Origin: Devosia equisanguinis
GTDB lineage: Bacteria; Pseudomonadota; Alphaproteobacteria; Rhizobiales; Hyphomicrobiaceae
Reading direction: 5' to 3'
Length of the DNA stretch: 32,347 nt
NCBI GenBank assembly: GCA_945862355.1
Contig: CAMAYR010000034.1
Location: 1-32,347, forward strand
Position 1 is the stretch's first letter. Each line of letters opens with the position of its first letter. The notes beneath the pieces were generated by a model. It was not told the DNA's origin. It made no database searches and saw only the letters and a list, made by a program, of their open reading frames with translations. Shown here in pieces: positions 1-7,139 of the stretch. The translations under genes were made by a program, and so were the position numbers.

Positions 1-51
1 CGGACCGGTAGCACTGCTCCCCAGGAGACAGCGCCGCCGGGGCCGATTTGA
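1..51 (+). CDS. possible C-terminal tail of an upstream gene (partial)
   Basis: Frame 1 is open from the window edge and closes with two consecutive stop codons (49-54). The visible tail is 16 residues, rich in Pro, Ala and Gly, and shows no motif. Because the next two genes are an ABC ATPase and a membrane-fusion protein but no permease is in the window, the missing FtsX/DevC-type permease may end here. That is inference from context only, and the tail could equally be chance. Confidence 0.2.
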   Translation, partial: RTGSTAPQETAPPGPI

Positions 52-105
52 TAGCTTTCGAGCGCGCCGGACGGCTTCGTCCGGCAAGGAACGAGAGGAG
101 CGACG

Positions 106-915
106 GTGTCCGAGGTTGCAACACGAAAGCCGCTGCTCGAGGCTCGGGGGATCGTCAAGATCCACGGCAGCGGCAGTCTCGCAAACAAGGTGCTCAAGGG
201 CATCGACGTCTCGCTGCTGCCCGGCGAGTTGACGCTGCTGATGGGCCCATCCGGCAGTGGCAAGACCACGCTGCTGTCGATCATGGGTTGTCTGATGACG
301 CCGACGGAGGGTGATCTCACGGTGGCGGGCGAGAAGGGTATCGGCCTTTCGCCGGAGGCGCTGGCGGATATCCGGCGCCGGCACATCGGCTTCGTTTTCC
401 AGTCCTATAATCTATTTCCCACGATGAACGTGCTCGACAACGTCCTGCTTGCCATGGACGTACGGCGGACGCGCGCGGTCGATCCAGTGGAAATGGCCAG
501 CAAGGCGCTGATCGAGGTCGGTCTGGCGCACCGCATCAAGGCGTTTCCCTCCAAGCTCAGCGGCGGCGAGAAGCAGCGTGTGGCCATCGCGCGTGCGCTC
601 GCCGGGTCGCCCAGCGTGGTGCTCGCCGACGAGCCGACTGCAGCGCTCGACACGGAGAACGGCAAGGCGGTGATGGCGCTGTTGTCCAAGGTCGGCCAGG
701 ATCCGACGCGCGCGGTGCTGGCCGTGACGCACGATCATCGTATGCTTCCCTACGCAGACCGAATCATCAAGATCGAGGACGGCCTCATTCATAGCGACGA
801 GCGGCCGAAGGAAGCCAAGAAACCGGATGGCCCAGACAGCGTCGTCACCCAGCAGCAAGGATCTGCCAAACAGCCCGGCTTCGGCTACAGGATCAGGGTC
901 AAGCAAAATGCCTAA
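106..915 (+). CDS. ABC transporter ATP-binding protein (DevA/MacB/LolD-like)
   Basis: This 269-residue protein is a cytoplasmic ATPase that would power an export-type ABC system. All core motifs are visible: Walker A GPSGSGKTT at residues 47-55, Q-loop Gln99, signature LSGGE at 151-155, Walker B VVLADEP at 171-177 and the switch His in THD at 208-210. The sequence falls in the DevA/MacB/LolD class, which pairs with FtsX-like permeases and HlyD-type fusion proteins. The start is a GTG preceded by GAGAGGAG. An extended Lys/Pro/Gln-rich tail after about residue 230 is longer than usual. The last 8 bases overlap the next gene, so the two are translationally coupled. The permease is not in the window and probably lies upstream. 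The transported substrate cannot be deduced. Confidence 0.93.
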   Translation: MSEVATRKPLLEARGIVKIHGSGSLANKVLKGIDVSLLPGELTLLMGPSGSGKTTLLSIMGCLMTPTEGDLTVAGEKGIGLSPEALADIRRRHIGFVFQSYNLFPTMNVLDNVLLAMDVRRTRAVDPVEMASKALIEVGLAHRIKAFPSKLSGGEKQRVAIARALAGSPSVVLADEPTAALDTENGKAVMALLSKVGQDPTRAVLAVTHDHRMLPYADRIIKIEDGLIHSDERPKEAKKPDGPDSVVTQQQGSAKQPGFGYRIRVKQNA

Positions 916-1990
916 ATCTCGAATCATTATCGGTCTGGTGGCCCTTCTCGCGGCTGCCGGTCTCGGCTACGGCCTCAATTCGAAGATGAGCGCTGGCAAG
1001 TCCGATGGAGGGCGGCAGGTCGCCTCGGGAACGGCGGCCGTGACCTCCGGGCTCACGCCCGCGGCCAACGCCCAGAACCCCGGCGGCTGGATCGCGGCGG
1101 CACCTGGTCGCGTCGAGCCTCGAAACGGCGAGGTGCGGATCGGAACGCCTATTCTGGGCCGTGTGCGCGAGGTCTTGGTTTCGGTCGGGGCCACCGTCGA
1201 GGACGGCGAGCTACTGGTGCAACTCGACGACGATGAGGCGCGCGCCCGCATGGCGGCGGCAGAGTACGAGGCCGGCGCCCGCCGCCAGGAGCGCGACCGG
1301 CTGCCGGGGACGGCGGGCCGCGAGGACGTTCGCCGGGCTGAAGATGCCGTCTATGCCGCGGAGCGTGGCGTGACGGGTGCCCGCTTCGAGCTCGACTTTG
1401 CTCAGTCCGCGCGCCGCAAGGGAACGGGTAACGAGCAGAACGTGGCTCAGGCGCGCCGCCGCCTCGACGCCGCATATGATCGGCTGCAGCGCGAGAGGCT
1501 AGCTTTCGCAGCCGGGCAGGCAAAGCCGGGGTTGCCGTCGCCGAGCCGGGCCGAATCCATGGTCAGCGCCGGTCGGGCCGAGGTGGCTATCGCCGAAGCC
1601 ATACTCGACAAGACACGGATCAGGGCGCCAGCCGCCGGCACGGTTCTCCAGCAGAACGCCAAGCTCGGCGAGATCGTCGGTCCCTCGCCCGAGGCGCCGC
1701 TGGTCATCATCGGCGATGTTGCCAGTATGCGCGTGAAGGCCGAGGTCGACGAGGCCGACGTCGCCAAGATCAGGATCGGGCAGAAGGCCTTCGTCCGCTC
1801 GCAGAGCTACCCCGGGCGCGAATTCGAGGGCACGGTGGCCCGCATCGCGCCGACGCTGGCGCCGCCACGGATCGGACAGCGTGGTCCGCGCCGGCCGACC
1901 GATGTGGAGGTGATCGAGGTGTCGATCAACCTCGATGGGAAGGTGCCGCTGCTGACGGGAATGCGCGTCGACGCGTTCTTCCGCAAGTAG
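908..1990 (+). CDS. HlyD-family membrane fusion protein of an ABC exporter (DevB-like)
   Basis: This 360-residue periplasmic adaptor has an N-terminal membrane anchor (about residues 5-22) followed by a low-complexity linker. The first biotinyl-lipoyl half-motif lies at about 75-110, with GRVREVLVSVGATVEDGELL-type spacing. An Arg/Ala/Glu-rich coiled-coil hairpin (about 110-240) follows, then the second lipoyl half (TRIRAPAAGTV) and a beta-barrel domain ending LLTGMRVDAFFRK. The ATG at 908 overlaps the ATPase gene by 8 bases. A longer reading from 827 exists, but it would overlap the ATPase by about 90 bases and put residues before the membrane anchor. With the ATPase it forms a DevB-DevA type pair for export across the envelope; the outer-membrane partner is not seen. 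Confidence 0.9.
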   Translation: MPKSRIIIGLVALLAAAGLGYGLNSKMSAGKSDGGRQVASGTAAVTSGLTPAANAQNPGGWIAAAPGRVEPRNGEVRIGTPILGRVREVLVSVGATVEDGELLVQLDDDEARARMAAAEYEAGARRQERDRLPGTAGREDVRRAEDAVYAAERGVTGARFELDFAQSARRKGTGNEQNVAQARRRLDAAYDRLQRERLAFAAGQAKPGLPSPSRAESMVSAGRAEVAIAEAILDKTRIRAPAAGTVLQQNAKLGEIVGPSPEAPLVIIGDVASMRVKAEVDEADVAKIRIGQKAFVRSQSYPGREFEGTVARIAPTLAPPRIGQRGPRRPTDVEVIEVSINLDGKVPLLTGMRVDAFFRK

Positions 1991-2062
1991 AAGTGGGAGG
2001 GGAAGCCTCGGCTGCGTTACGTTTCGGGTAGGGCGCGAGAAGCCAGTGTGTGAGAAGCCGGC

Positions 2063-2091
2063 GTGACCGCAATGCGGCAGTCGGCTAGACT
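2063..2091 (+). promoter_or_regulatory. predicted sigma-70-type promoter for a leaderless glycosylase mRNA
   Basis: A -35-like GTGACC (2063-2068) and a -10-like TAGACT (2086-2091) are separated by 17 bases, each matching the consensus at 4 of 6 positions. Transcription would begin at about 2097-2098, on top of the ATGATG start codons at 2095-2100. No Shine-Dalgarno sequence is visible before the gene, which fits a leaderless transcript. The prediction was made by eye and needs a mapped 5' end. Confidence 0.4.
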
Positions 2092-2094
2092 TGG

Positions 2095-3069
2095 ATGATG
2101 GATGGAGATTCAGAAATTCTCGAGCCGGTGACGCTGGCGCGCGAGCTGCTCGCCTGGTACCGGGCAGCAGGTGTCCTCGATGCGCTCGGCGAGGAGGCGG
2201 TCGACTGGCTGGCGCGTGCAGATGCCGGACCAGGCAACGGATTCAGACTGGCAAGCACAGACCAAGCCGCAGCCGCCGGTTCGCCTGCCAGCCCACCAGC
2301 CCGACCGGGGGCTGCCGGGACGACGGCGCCAGACGTTGCCCGGTCCCTTCCCAACACGTCGCCATCGGCTCCGCGTCTGCGCCCTCGCGTCGAGGGGACC
2401 CCACCGCTGCCCGGCCCGGCTTCTCCAAACGCCGTCGTTCGCCAGTTTCCCACCGCCTCACCGGACGAAGCGGTCATGGCCGCTCGCGCTGCGGCAGGCG
2501 AGGCGCCGAGCCTTGCCGACCTGAAGTTGCGGCTCGAGGGTTTCAACGGCTGCGCGCTGAAGGCGACAGCAAAGAACTTGTGCTTTTTCCGTGGTGCGGA
2601 ACGGGCCCGGCTGATGATCATCGGCGAGGCACCGGGGCGCGACGAGGACCTCTCCGGCGTGCCCTTCGTCGGCCCTGCCGGGCAACTGCTCGACAAGATG
2701 CTGGCGGCGATCGGCCTCGGCGAAGCCGATGTCCACATCACCAACACGGTTTATTGGCGACCGCCCGGTAACCGGACGCCCAGCCCTCAGGAAACGCAGG
2801 CTTGCCGGCCGTTTCTCGACCGCCAGATCGAGCTCGTCGAGCCGCAGGTCATCGTGCTGATGGGTGGAGCCGCCGCCAATACCGTGCTCGGCGTCCCCGG
2901 CGGCATCATGCGCCTTCGCGGAAACTGGCGGGCCATCGAGGTCGGCGGCAGGACCATCAAGACTTTGCCGACGCTGCATCCCGCATTTCTGCTTCGATCT
3001 CCCGCCCACAAGAAGCAGGCCTGGCGCGACATGCTGGCCGCGATTGAGGCTTTGGAGGGGATGCGCTGA
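2095..3069 (+). CDS. uracil-DNA glycosylase, family 4-like
   Basis: This 324-residue protein should remove uracil from DNA in base-excision repair. The C-terminal half carries the family core: GEAPGRDED at 177-185 (active-site motif A), FVGPAGQLLDKML at 191-203, the WRPPGNRTPSPQE segment at 221-233 and LHPAFLL at 294-300, whose His is the second active-site motif. Residues about 45-135 form a Pro/Ala/Ser-rich linker typical of alphaproteobacterial homologues. Family-4 enzymes normally hold an iron-sulfur cluster through four cysteines, but only three Cys (153, 163, 237) occur in the whole protein. A cluster is therefore uncertain. The start may be 2095 or 2098, since two ATG codons are adjacent. 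The gene is flanked by gaps of about 100 and 210 bases and looks monocistronic. Confidence 0.88.
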   Translation: MMDGDSEILEPVTLARELLAWYRAAGVLDALGEEAVDWLARADAGPGNGFRLASTDQAAAAGSPASPPARPGAAGTTAPDVARSLPNTSPSAPRLRPRVEGTPPLPGPASPNAVVRQFPTASPDEAVMAARAAAGEAPSLADLKLRLEGFNGCALKATAKNLCFFRGAERARLMIIGEAPGRDEDLSGVPFVGPAGQLLDKMLAAIGLGEADVHITNTVYWRPPGNRTPSPQETQACRPFLDRQIELVEPQVIVLMGGAAANTVLGVPGGIMRLRGNWRAIEVGGRTIKTLPTLHPAFLLRSPAHKKQAWRDMLAAIEALEGMR

Positions 3070-3204
3070 GCCGATAGGCGCATCCGTGTTGCAGGTTGGT
3101 CATGCCGACGAGCGAGAAAGCGGCTAGACTGCGTTCGTCCGAGGCGGCTCCACCGAAGGTGTGAATTGCTGGAAACTCGGAGCCGAGCGCCGAGCCTGCG
3201 ATTC

Positions 3205-3229
3205 CACTAGAGCTGGAAAAACTCTAGTG
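3205..3229. promoter_or_regulatory. perfect 8-bp inverted repeat upstream of the caspase-like gene
   Basis: CACTAGAG (3205-3212) and its exact complement CTCTAGTG (3222-3229) flank a 9-base spacer, 50 bases before the caspase-like start codon. It could be an operator or a small RNA hairpin in the 5' leader. There is no T-run after it, so it is not a standard terminator for the glycosylase gene. Confidence 0.4.
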
Positions 3230-3278
3230 TGCGGGTTGCCGGGTTGAGCAGCAGCTGTTCGTTCGAGGAGGGTAACCT

Positions 3279-5069
3279 ATGGGGCCGGGCACCGAGGTGA
3301 GGCGGCTTGCGCTCGTCATCGGCAACGGGGCGTATACCGCCGCGTCGCCGCTCAAGAACCCGGCCAACGATGCCAATGCGATCGGCAAGAAGCTCTTAGA
3401 GATGGGCTTCGAGGTGCGCACCGAGCTCGACGCCACGTCAGAGAGCATGTTGCGCGCGCTGAGCGATTTCACGCAGGCGCTGGTGGAGGCGGGGCAGGGC
3501 GGCAGGGCCACGGCGGGCGTGCTCTATTACGCCGGGCACGGCGTGCAGGTCGACGGCGAGAACTATCTGCTCCCGGTCGATGCGGTAATCCGAAACAAGC
3601 TCGATCTGCTGCACCGCGCGGTCGGTTTGCAGATCGCGATGCAGGCGCTGAGTTCTGTGTGCAAGACCTGCATCGTGCTGCTCGACTGCTGCCGCGACAA
3701 TCCACTTCCGCGCACGTTCGGGGGCGGAACTCGGTCGGCAGCGGCAACGCATGGTCTTGCCAACGTCCATGCCCCGCCGGGCGTCTACGTCGCCTTCGCC
3801 ACCCAGCCGCACTTCGTCGCCGTGGACGGAACTGGCGACAATAGCCCCTTCGCTGAGGGCATGCTCGAGTACATGGCCTCGCCCGGTAAGCATGTCGCCG
3901 ACGTGCTGATGGATGTCCGGCGCGTCGTGTACGAGAAAACGCACGGGCAGCAGGTGCCTTGGGACCACTCGGCACTTTTCGAGCCGTTCCGGTTCGTCGC
4001 CGGCGATGTGACCCGGCTCGAGGGCCTCTCCGACGAGCAGCGCGAGCGGGTTCTTGCTCAGGAGGCGGAGGCGCGGGAGGCGAGCTACTGGCAGGTCGTC
4101 CAGAACAGCAAGGACGTCGGCTTCATCCATAGCTTCGTGACGCAGTTTCCCAACAGCCGTTATCGCGCGGCCGCCTTGTCCCGAATCGACGATCTCAAGG
4201 CGCGCAGCCAGTTCCGAAGGGTCGCACGATGGTTTGCGCTCGGCACGGTGGCGGTGATCGGTTTGTGGCTGTTCAGCCTGTGGGCGATGACCAAGCCATT
4301 GCCCGACACCAACATCGCGATGGGCGACATCGTCAATCCGGAGGATGGCGAGGCGGGGTTCGAAGGCTCCTATCTCGCTTGCCGCCTGCGCTGCGTGTTC
4401 GCGAGGTTCGACAAGCCTTGCATCGCCTTCACCTATGATCGGACGCCGCCGCCAGCACCGCTATCCAGGACGCCGGAAGCCACGGCGAGCGCGACTGGAG
4501 CAGGACGCGAGATCGAGATCGCGCCGCGGCGCTGCTTCCCGAAGTATGCGGCTGATTTCTATTGGAACCCGAGCGAGACGAAGTCAGAGCCCACCGACTC
4601 CGAGATCATGCCGTCGTACTTCACCAAAACTCCCGAGCCGAGAAAAACGCCCTACAGGATGAACTGGTATCGGACGCTGGCGGGCGAGCCGGTCGACCTT
4701 GTCGACATGTTGGGCCGCGGCGACGTCGCTTTCTCCAACGATTCCAGGACCGGACGGGTGAGCTGGTCGCTCGATGCGGGCCAATGCCAGTCGACCTGCA
4801 TAGAGCTCGGCGACAAATGCAAGGGCTTCAGCTATACTTCGATCGCCCACCGTTGCGAGCTGTTCAAGAGCGTTCGCGGCGTAATGCGCGATCAGGCCAG
4901 CGGAAGGCCGGTGTTCATGCCCGCGACCATCAGTGCGTGCGACGATCCCAAAGGCTTCGTCGATCCGCAGACCAAGGAGGCGGATTGCCCGCCGCGTAAC
5001 ACTTGGCTCCAGCAGGAACCGTCGCGCTCGCCAACGCCCACGAACGGGGAAGCCGCGAAGAAGAAATAG
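3279..5069 (+). CDS. caspase-like (peptidase C14) protein with membrane anchor and Cys-rich PAN/Apple-like C-terminus
   Basis: This 596-residue protein begins with a caspase/metacaspase fold. ALVIGNGAYT (11-20) starts the first strand, YYAGHGVQ (83-90) gives catalytic His87, and LLDCCRDNP (134-142) gives catalytic Cys138 next to Cys137. Residues about 245-315 are charged and helical. One membrane segment follows (about 317-337). The rest (about 345-596) contains two Cys-paired modules resembling PAN/Apple domains, including CRLRC...C around 368-381 and a CQSTCIELGDKCKGF segment. The predicted topology is protease inside and PAN part in the periplasm. The ATG is preceded by a strong GAGGAGG (3265-3271). 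Substrate and role are unknown; bacterial members occur in stress and cell-death systems, but no partner gene is seen beside it. Confidence 0.85.
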   Translation: MGPGTEVRRLALVIGNGAYTAASPLKNPANDANAIGKKLLEMGFEVRTELDATSESMLRALSDFTQALVEAGQGGRATAGVLYYAGHGVQVDGENYLLPVDAVIRNKLDLLHRAVGLQIAMQALSSVCKTCIVLLDCCRDNPLPRTFGGGTRSAAATHGLANVHAPPGVYVAFATQPHFVAVDGTGDNSPFAEGMLEYMASPGKHVADVLMDVRRVVYEKTHGQQVPWDHSALFEPFRFVAGDVTRLEGLSDEQRERVLAQEAEAREASYWQVVQNSKDVGFIHSFVTQFPNSRYRAAALSRIDDLKARSQFRRVARWFALGTVAVIGLWLFSLWAMTKPLPDTNIAMGDIVNPEDGEAGFEGSYLACRLRCVFARFDKPCIAFTYDRTPPPAPLSRTPEATASATGAGREIEIAPRRCFPKYAADFYWNPSETKSEPTDSEIMPSYFTKTPEPRKTPYRMNWYRTLAGEPVDLVDMLGRGDVAFSNDSRTGRVSWSLDAGQCQSTCIELGDKCKGFSYTSIAHRCELFKSVRGVMRDQASGRPVFMPATISACDDPKGFVDPQTKEADCPPRNTWLQQEPSRSPTPTNGEAAKKK

Positions 5070-5094
5070 CAAAAGGCGACGAAGGAGGAACGTC

Positions 5095-5895
5095 ATGGAT
5101 CAGGCCTCGCTTCTGAAGGAAGCAAAGCGCATCGCTGGCGAGCGCGCACGTCCGGACATGGATATGGACGAGCGCATCGATCTGCTCGAGATGACGATGG
5201 CGGAGCTGCTCGATATCCAGATCATGCGCCCTCCGCTCGGCCGCGTTACCACCTGGGCCTCCGGCGGCACCGGCAAGGCCGATGGCAAGTGGCTGATGGG
5301 GGACGATCCTCGGCTGCCGAAAATGCCGGCCAAGCCGACGCTCGTCGACTTCTATAAGAACCGCCTGCTTCAGGACCCGCGCGGCGGTAACCACCTGCTG
5401 CAGAGCGCCAAGCTCGCCAAGGACAAGGGGCTGCCGGAAAAGATCGTGCTGGCCTGCCTGCTGCACGATATTTCCGTTGTGGGGTTCATCCGGACGGATC
5501 ACGGCTACTGGGGCGCCCAGCTGATCGAGCCCTATGTCGACCCGGAGGTGCACTGGGCGATCAAGTATCATCAGGCGCTGCGGTTTCGCCCTGATCCGGA
5601 GCTCGGATACGAGTATCCCAAGCAGTACCTCGAGAATTTCGTCGATGGCTACGAGCCGCCCGACTACATCAAGCGCGATTGGGACTACTGCCGTAACCAT
5701 AAGTGGTACGGCTCTGCCATGCAGGTCTGCCTGAACGACCTGTACGCTTTCGATCCCGGCAAGGTGGTCGCGATCGAGGAGTTCGAGGACATCATAGGCC
5801 GCAACTTCAAGCAGCCCGCCGAAGGGCTCGGTTTCGACGGCAGCCCGGTCGCCCATATGTGGCGAACGATGATCTGGCCCAACAACTTCCTGTAG
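5095..5895 (+). CDS. HD-domain protein (putative metal-dependent phosphohydrolase)
   Basis: This 266-residue soluble protein has a central HD-like pattern: His100 (GGNHLLQSA), the doublet His124-Asp125 (CLLHDIS), His136 (TDHGYWG) and His159 (KYHQALRF). In HD enzymes these residues bind one or two metals and hydrolyse phosphoesters or oxidise C-H bonds (the HD/MIOX type). The N-terminus is a helical segment without signal peptide. The start is supported by GAAGGAGGA at 5081-5089. The gene lies 25 bases after the caspase-like gene and could share its transcript, although its own ribosome-binding site is strong. I do not recognise a specific orthologue and give no substrate. Confidence 0.7.
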   Translation: MDQASLLKEAKRIAGERARPDMDMDERIDLLEMTMAELLDIQIMRPPLGRVTTWASGGTGKADGKWLMGDDPRLPKMPAKPTLVDFYKNRLLQDPRGGNHLLQSAKLAKDKGLPEKIVLACLLHDISVVGFIRTDHGYWGAQLIEPYVDPEVHWAIKYHQALRFRPDPELGYEYPKQYLENFVDGYEPPDYIKRDWDYCRNHKWYGSAMQVCLNDLYAFDPGKVVAIEEFEDIIGRNFKQPAEGLGFDGSPVAHMWRTMIWPNNFL

Positions 5896-6285
5896 TCGAA
5901 GCTAGTGGCCCGTCGCGCCTGAATCTTATCCTAGCTGCAACCACTGTCCGATTTAGGCGCGACATGAGGGCCACTGGATTTAGCACTGGCTCAGTGAGGC
6001 GTTCATCGCGCCTGAGTTGACACCTACCTCTCCGCACAGTCGGTCAACTAAGGCGCGACGCCTCACTAGGGGCAGCCAGGGCCTGCGTTTCGCCTATCCG
6101 GCCCCGGTGGGTGATGCGTCCTCCTGTCGCCTCCCATTTTGAAACGCGGTTTCACGTCGCTGGCGGGCGGCAGTGTCTTGACCTGAAGGGCATAAAAGCT
6201 TCATTTGCGCTTCCACGGGCTGAGGCCCGCACCGATTGGCGCCGGACCGCGGCAGACGCGGTCGTTTACCCTTGGGAGAGAAGGC
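5896..6285. other. 390-base non-coding stretch containing the four-copy repeat block
   Basis: No convincing gene is seen. The first half holds four alternating inverted repeats (5904-6067). The second half contains the leader of the cupin gene, with a GGGAGAGAAGG ribosome-binding region at 6274-6284. Short open frames here lack start context and family motifs. Confidence 0.7.
5904..6067. repeat. four-copy alternating inverted-repeat block (two nested palindromes)
   Basis: Four related units share the core TCGCGCCT(G/A)A and an AGTG(G/A) end. They lie at 5904-5924 (+), 5951-5975 (-), 5993-6020 (+) and 6044-6067 (-). Units 1 and 2 can pair around a 26-base loop, and units 3 and 4 around a 23-base loop. 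Units 2 and 3 carry a small extra segment (TCAT or TTCA) before the core. No transposase is nearby. The block sits just after the HD gene, so it may be a REP/BIME-like element, a paired transcription-stop structure or a protein-binding array. Confidence 0.75.
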
Positions 6286-6765
6286 ATGGCAGACACGAAG
6301 GTGAAGTTCGAGGAGCGGATCACGATCGACGGCAAGAACGTCATCCTGAACCGCGACACCAATCCCACGCAGACCAATCTGGGAGTTCTCGAGTACGCCG
6401 AGATCTTCAAGATCATCAACATCTTCTCCGAGAAGTTCTCGCCCTCCAACATCGACAAGGGCGACGGCACGCCGCTGCGGCTGTTCGAGTCCAAGCACCT
6501 TCGCGTCGAGGTCTCCAAGCGCCGCAAGCACGACATGAGCTTCTGGCACCGCAACATCGACGCTCACGAGATCATCTTCTGCGTGAAGGGCGCGCTGAAG
6601 TGGGAGACGGAGATGGGCACCACGGTGCTCAAGGCCGGCGACATGATGATGATCCCTCGCGGCATCTCGCACCGCTCGATGCTGGCGCCGGAGTCGACGG
6701 ACGACAACGTGCTCGTCGAGCTCAAGATTTTCGAGGAGCTGAAGTACGTCGGCCCGGCCATCTGA
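6286..6765 (+). CDS. cupin-domain protein
   Basis: This 159-residue protein has a single cupin barrel. Motif 1 is seen in WHRNIDAHEIIFCVKGAL (His88, His94, Glu95) and motif 2 in GDMMMIPRGISH (Gly118, Pro124, Gly126, His129). The His/His/Glu/His set would bind a metal, as in cupin dioxygenases, decarboxylases and isomerases. The RNxDxHE arrangement recalls the homogentisate and hydroxyanthranilate dioxygenase branch, but the protein is much shorter than those enzymes. The ATG follows GGGAGAGAAGG. It stands alone between two long gaps, ahead of the catabolic genes, and is followed by a hairpin. A ring-cleavage or isomerase function is possible but not shown. Confidence 0.8.
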   Translation: MADTKVKFEERITIDGKNVILNRDTNPTQTNLGVLEYAEIFKIINIFSEKFSPSNIDKGDGTPLRLFESKHLRVEVSKRRKHDMSFWHRNIDAHEIIFCVKGALKWETEMGTTVLKAGDMMMIPRGISHRSMLAPESTDDNVLVELKIFEELKYVGPAI

Positions 6766-6781
6766 GTTTTGACTGCAAGGC

Positions 6782-6828
6782 AGACCCGAGCCGGTGCTGT
6801 TCGTGAAGAACGGCACCCGGCCGGGTCT
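6782..6828 (+). terminator. long hairpin after the cupin gene, possible terminator
   Basis: AGACCCG (6782-6788) pairs with CGGGTCT (6822-6828), CCGGTGC (6791-6797) pairs with 6813-6820 across one bulged C, and GTTC/GAAC closes a 5-base loop. The stem begins 17 bases after the cupin stop codon. No clear T-run follows, so it may instead be an mRNA 3'-end stabiliser. Confidence 0.45.
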
Positions 6829-6982
6829 CCAGATTCAATGTCCAATGCATCGTCCGACCAGTGCATCGTCGACCGTGTCGTGCGACAAATCGACTTGAAC
6901 AGGTTGATTCGGTGAGGTGCGCTGATCAGGCTGGTGTTTGAACCAGTATATGTAGACGCTAGGCTGGCGCCGGATGACTGGT

Positions 6983-7018
6983 GGCTGGTTGGCCTGCAAC
7001 GGCTGGTTGGCCTGCAAC
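6983..7018. repeat. exact 18-bp tandem duplication
   Basis: The unit GGCTGGTTGGCCTGCAAC occurs twice back to back, at 6983-7000 and 7001-7018, with no mismatch. It is non-coding. A perfect copy suggests a recent slippage event or a two-copy binding site. Confidence 0.85.
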
Positions 7019-7080
7019 GAATGTGCGAGTGCACCGGAGCGGACTGATCGGGGCGCGGATGACCGGTTCTGCAGAGCGGC

Positions 7081-7116
7081 GCGAGCCGAGCCCGCCTCAA
7101 CCCGGCTTCGGCTCGC
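7081..7116 (+). promoter_or_regulatory. perfect 9-bp stem in the leader of the MBL-fold gene
   Basis: GCGAGCCGA (7081-7089) pairs exactly with TCGGCTCGC (7108-7116) across an 18-base loop. It ends 12 bases before the GAGGAG ribosome-binding site (7129-7134). It could affect translation or be a terminator-like stop for upstream transcription, but there is no T-run. Confidence 0.4.
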
Positions 7117-7139
7117 TGCGCTCTCGCTGAGGAGCTTGA

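Larger units (their letters stand above)
6766..7139. other. 374-base intergenic stretch with hairpins and a tandem duplication
   Basis: There is no supported gene. The stretch holds a long imperfect hairpin just after the cupin gene (6782-6828), an exact 18-bp tandem duplication (6983-7018) and a 9-bp perfect stem just before the next gene (7081-7116). A TTGAAC at 6938-6943 could be a -35 box, but no good -10 follows. Confidence 0.6.

Noticed and set aside
4930-5856. 308-residue minus-strand frame opposite the HD gene
   Set aside because: The plus-strand HD gene has a strong ribosome-binding site and conserved His/Asp residues; the antisense frame has neither.
5904-6067. CRISPR array or insertion sequence
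   Set aside because: The repeats alternate in orientation, differ in length and have no spacers of even size; no transposase or Cas gene is near.
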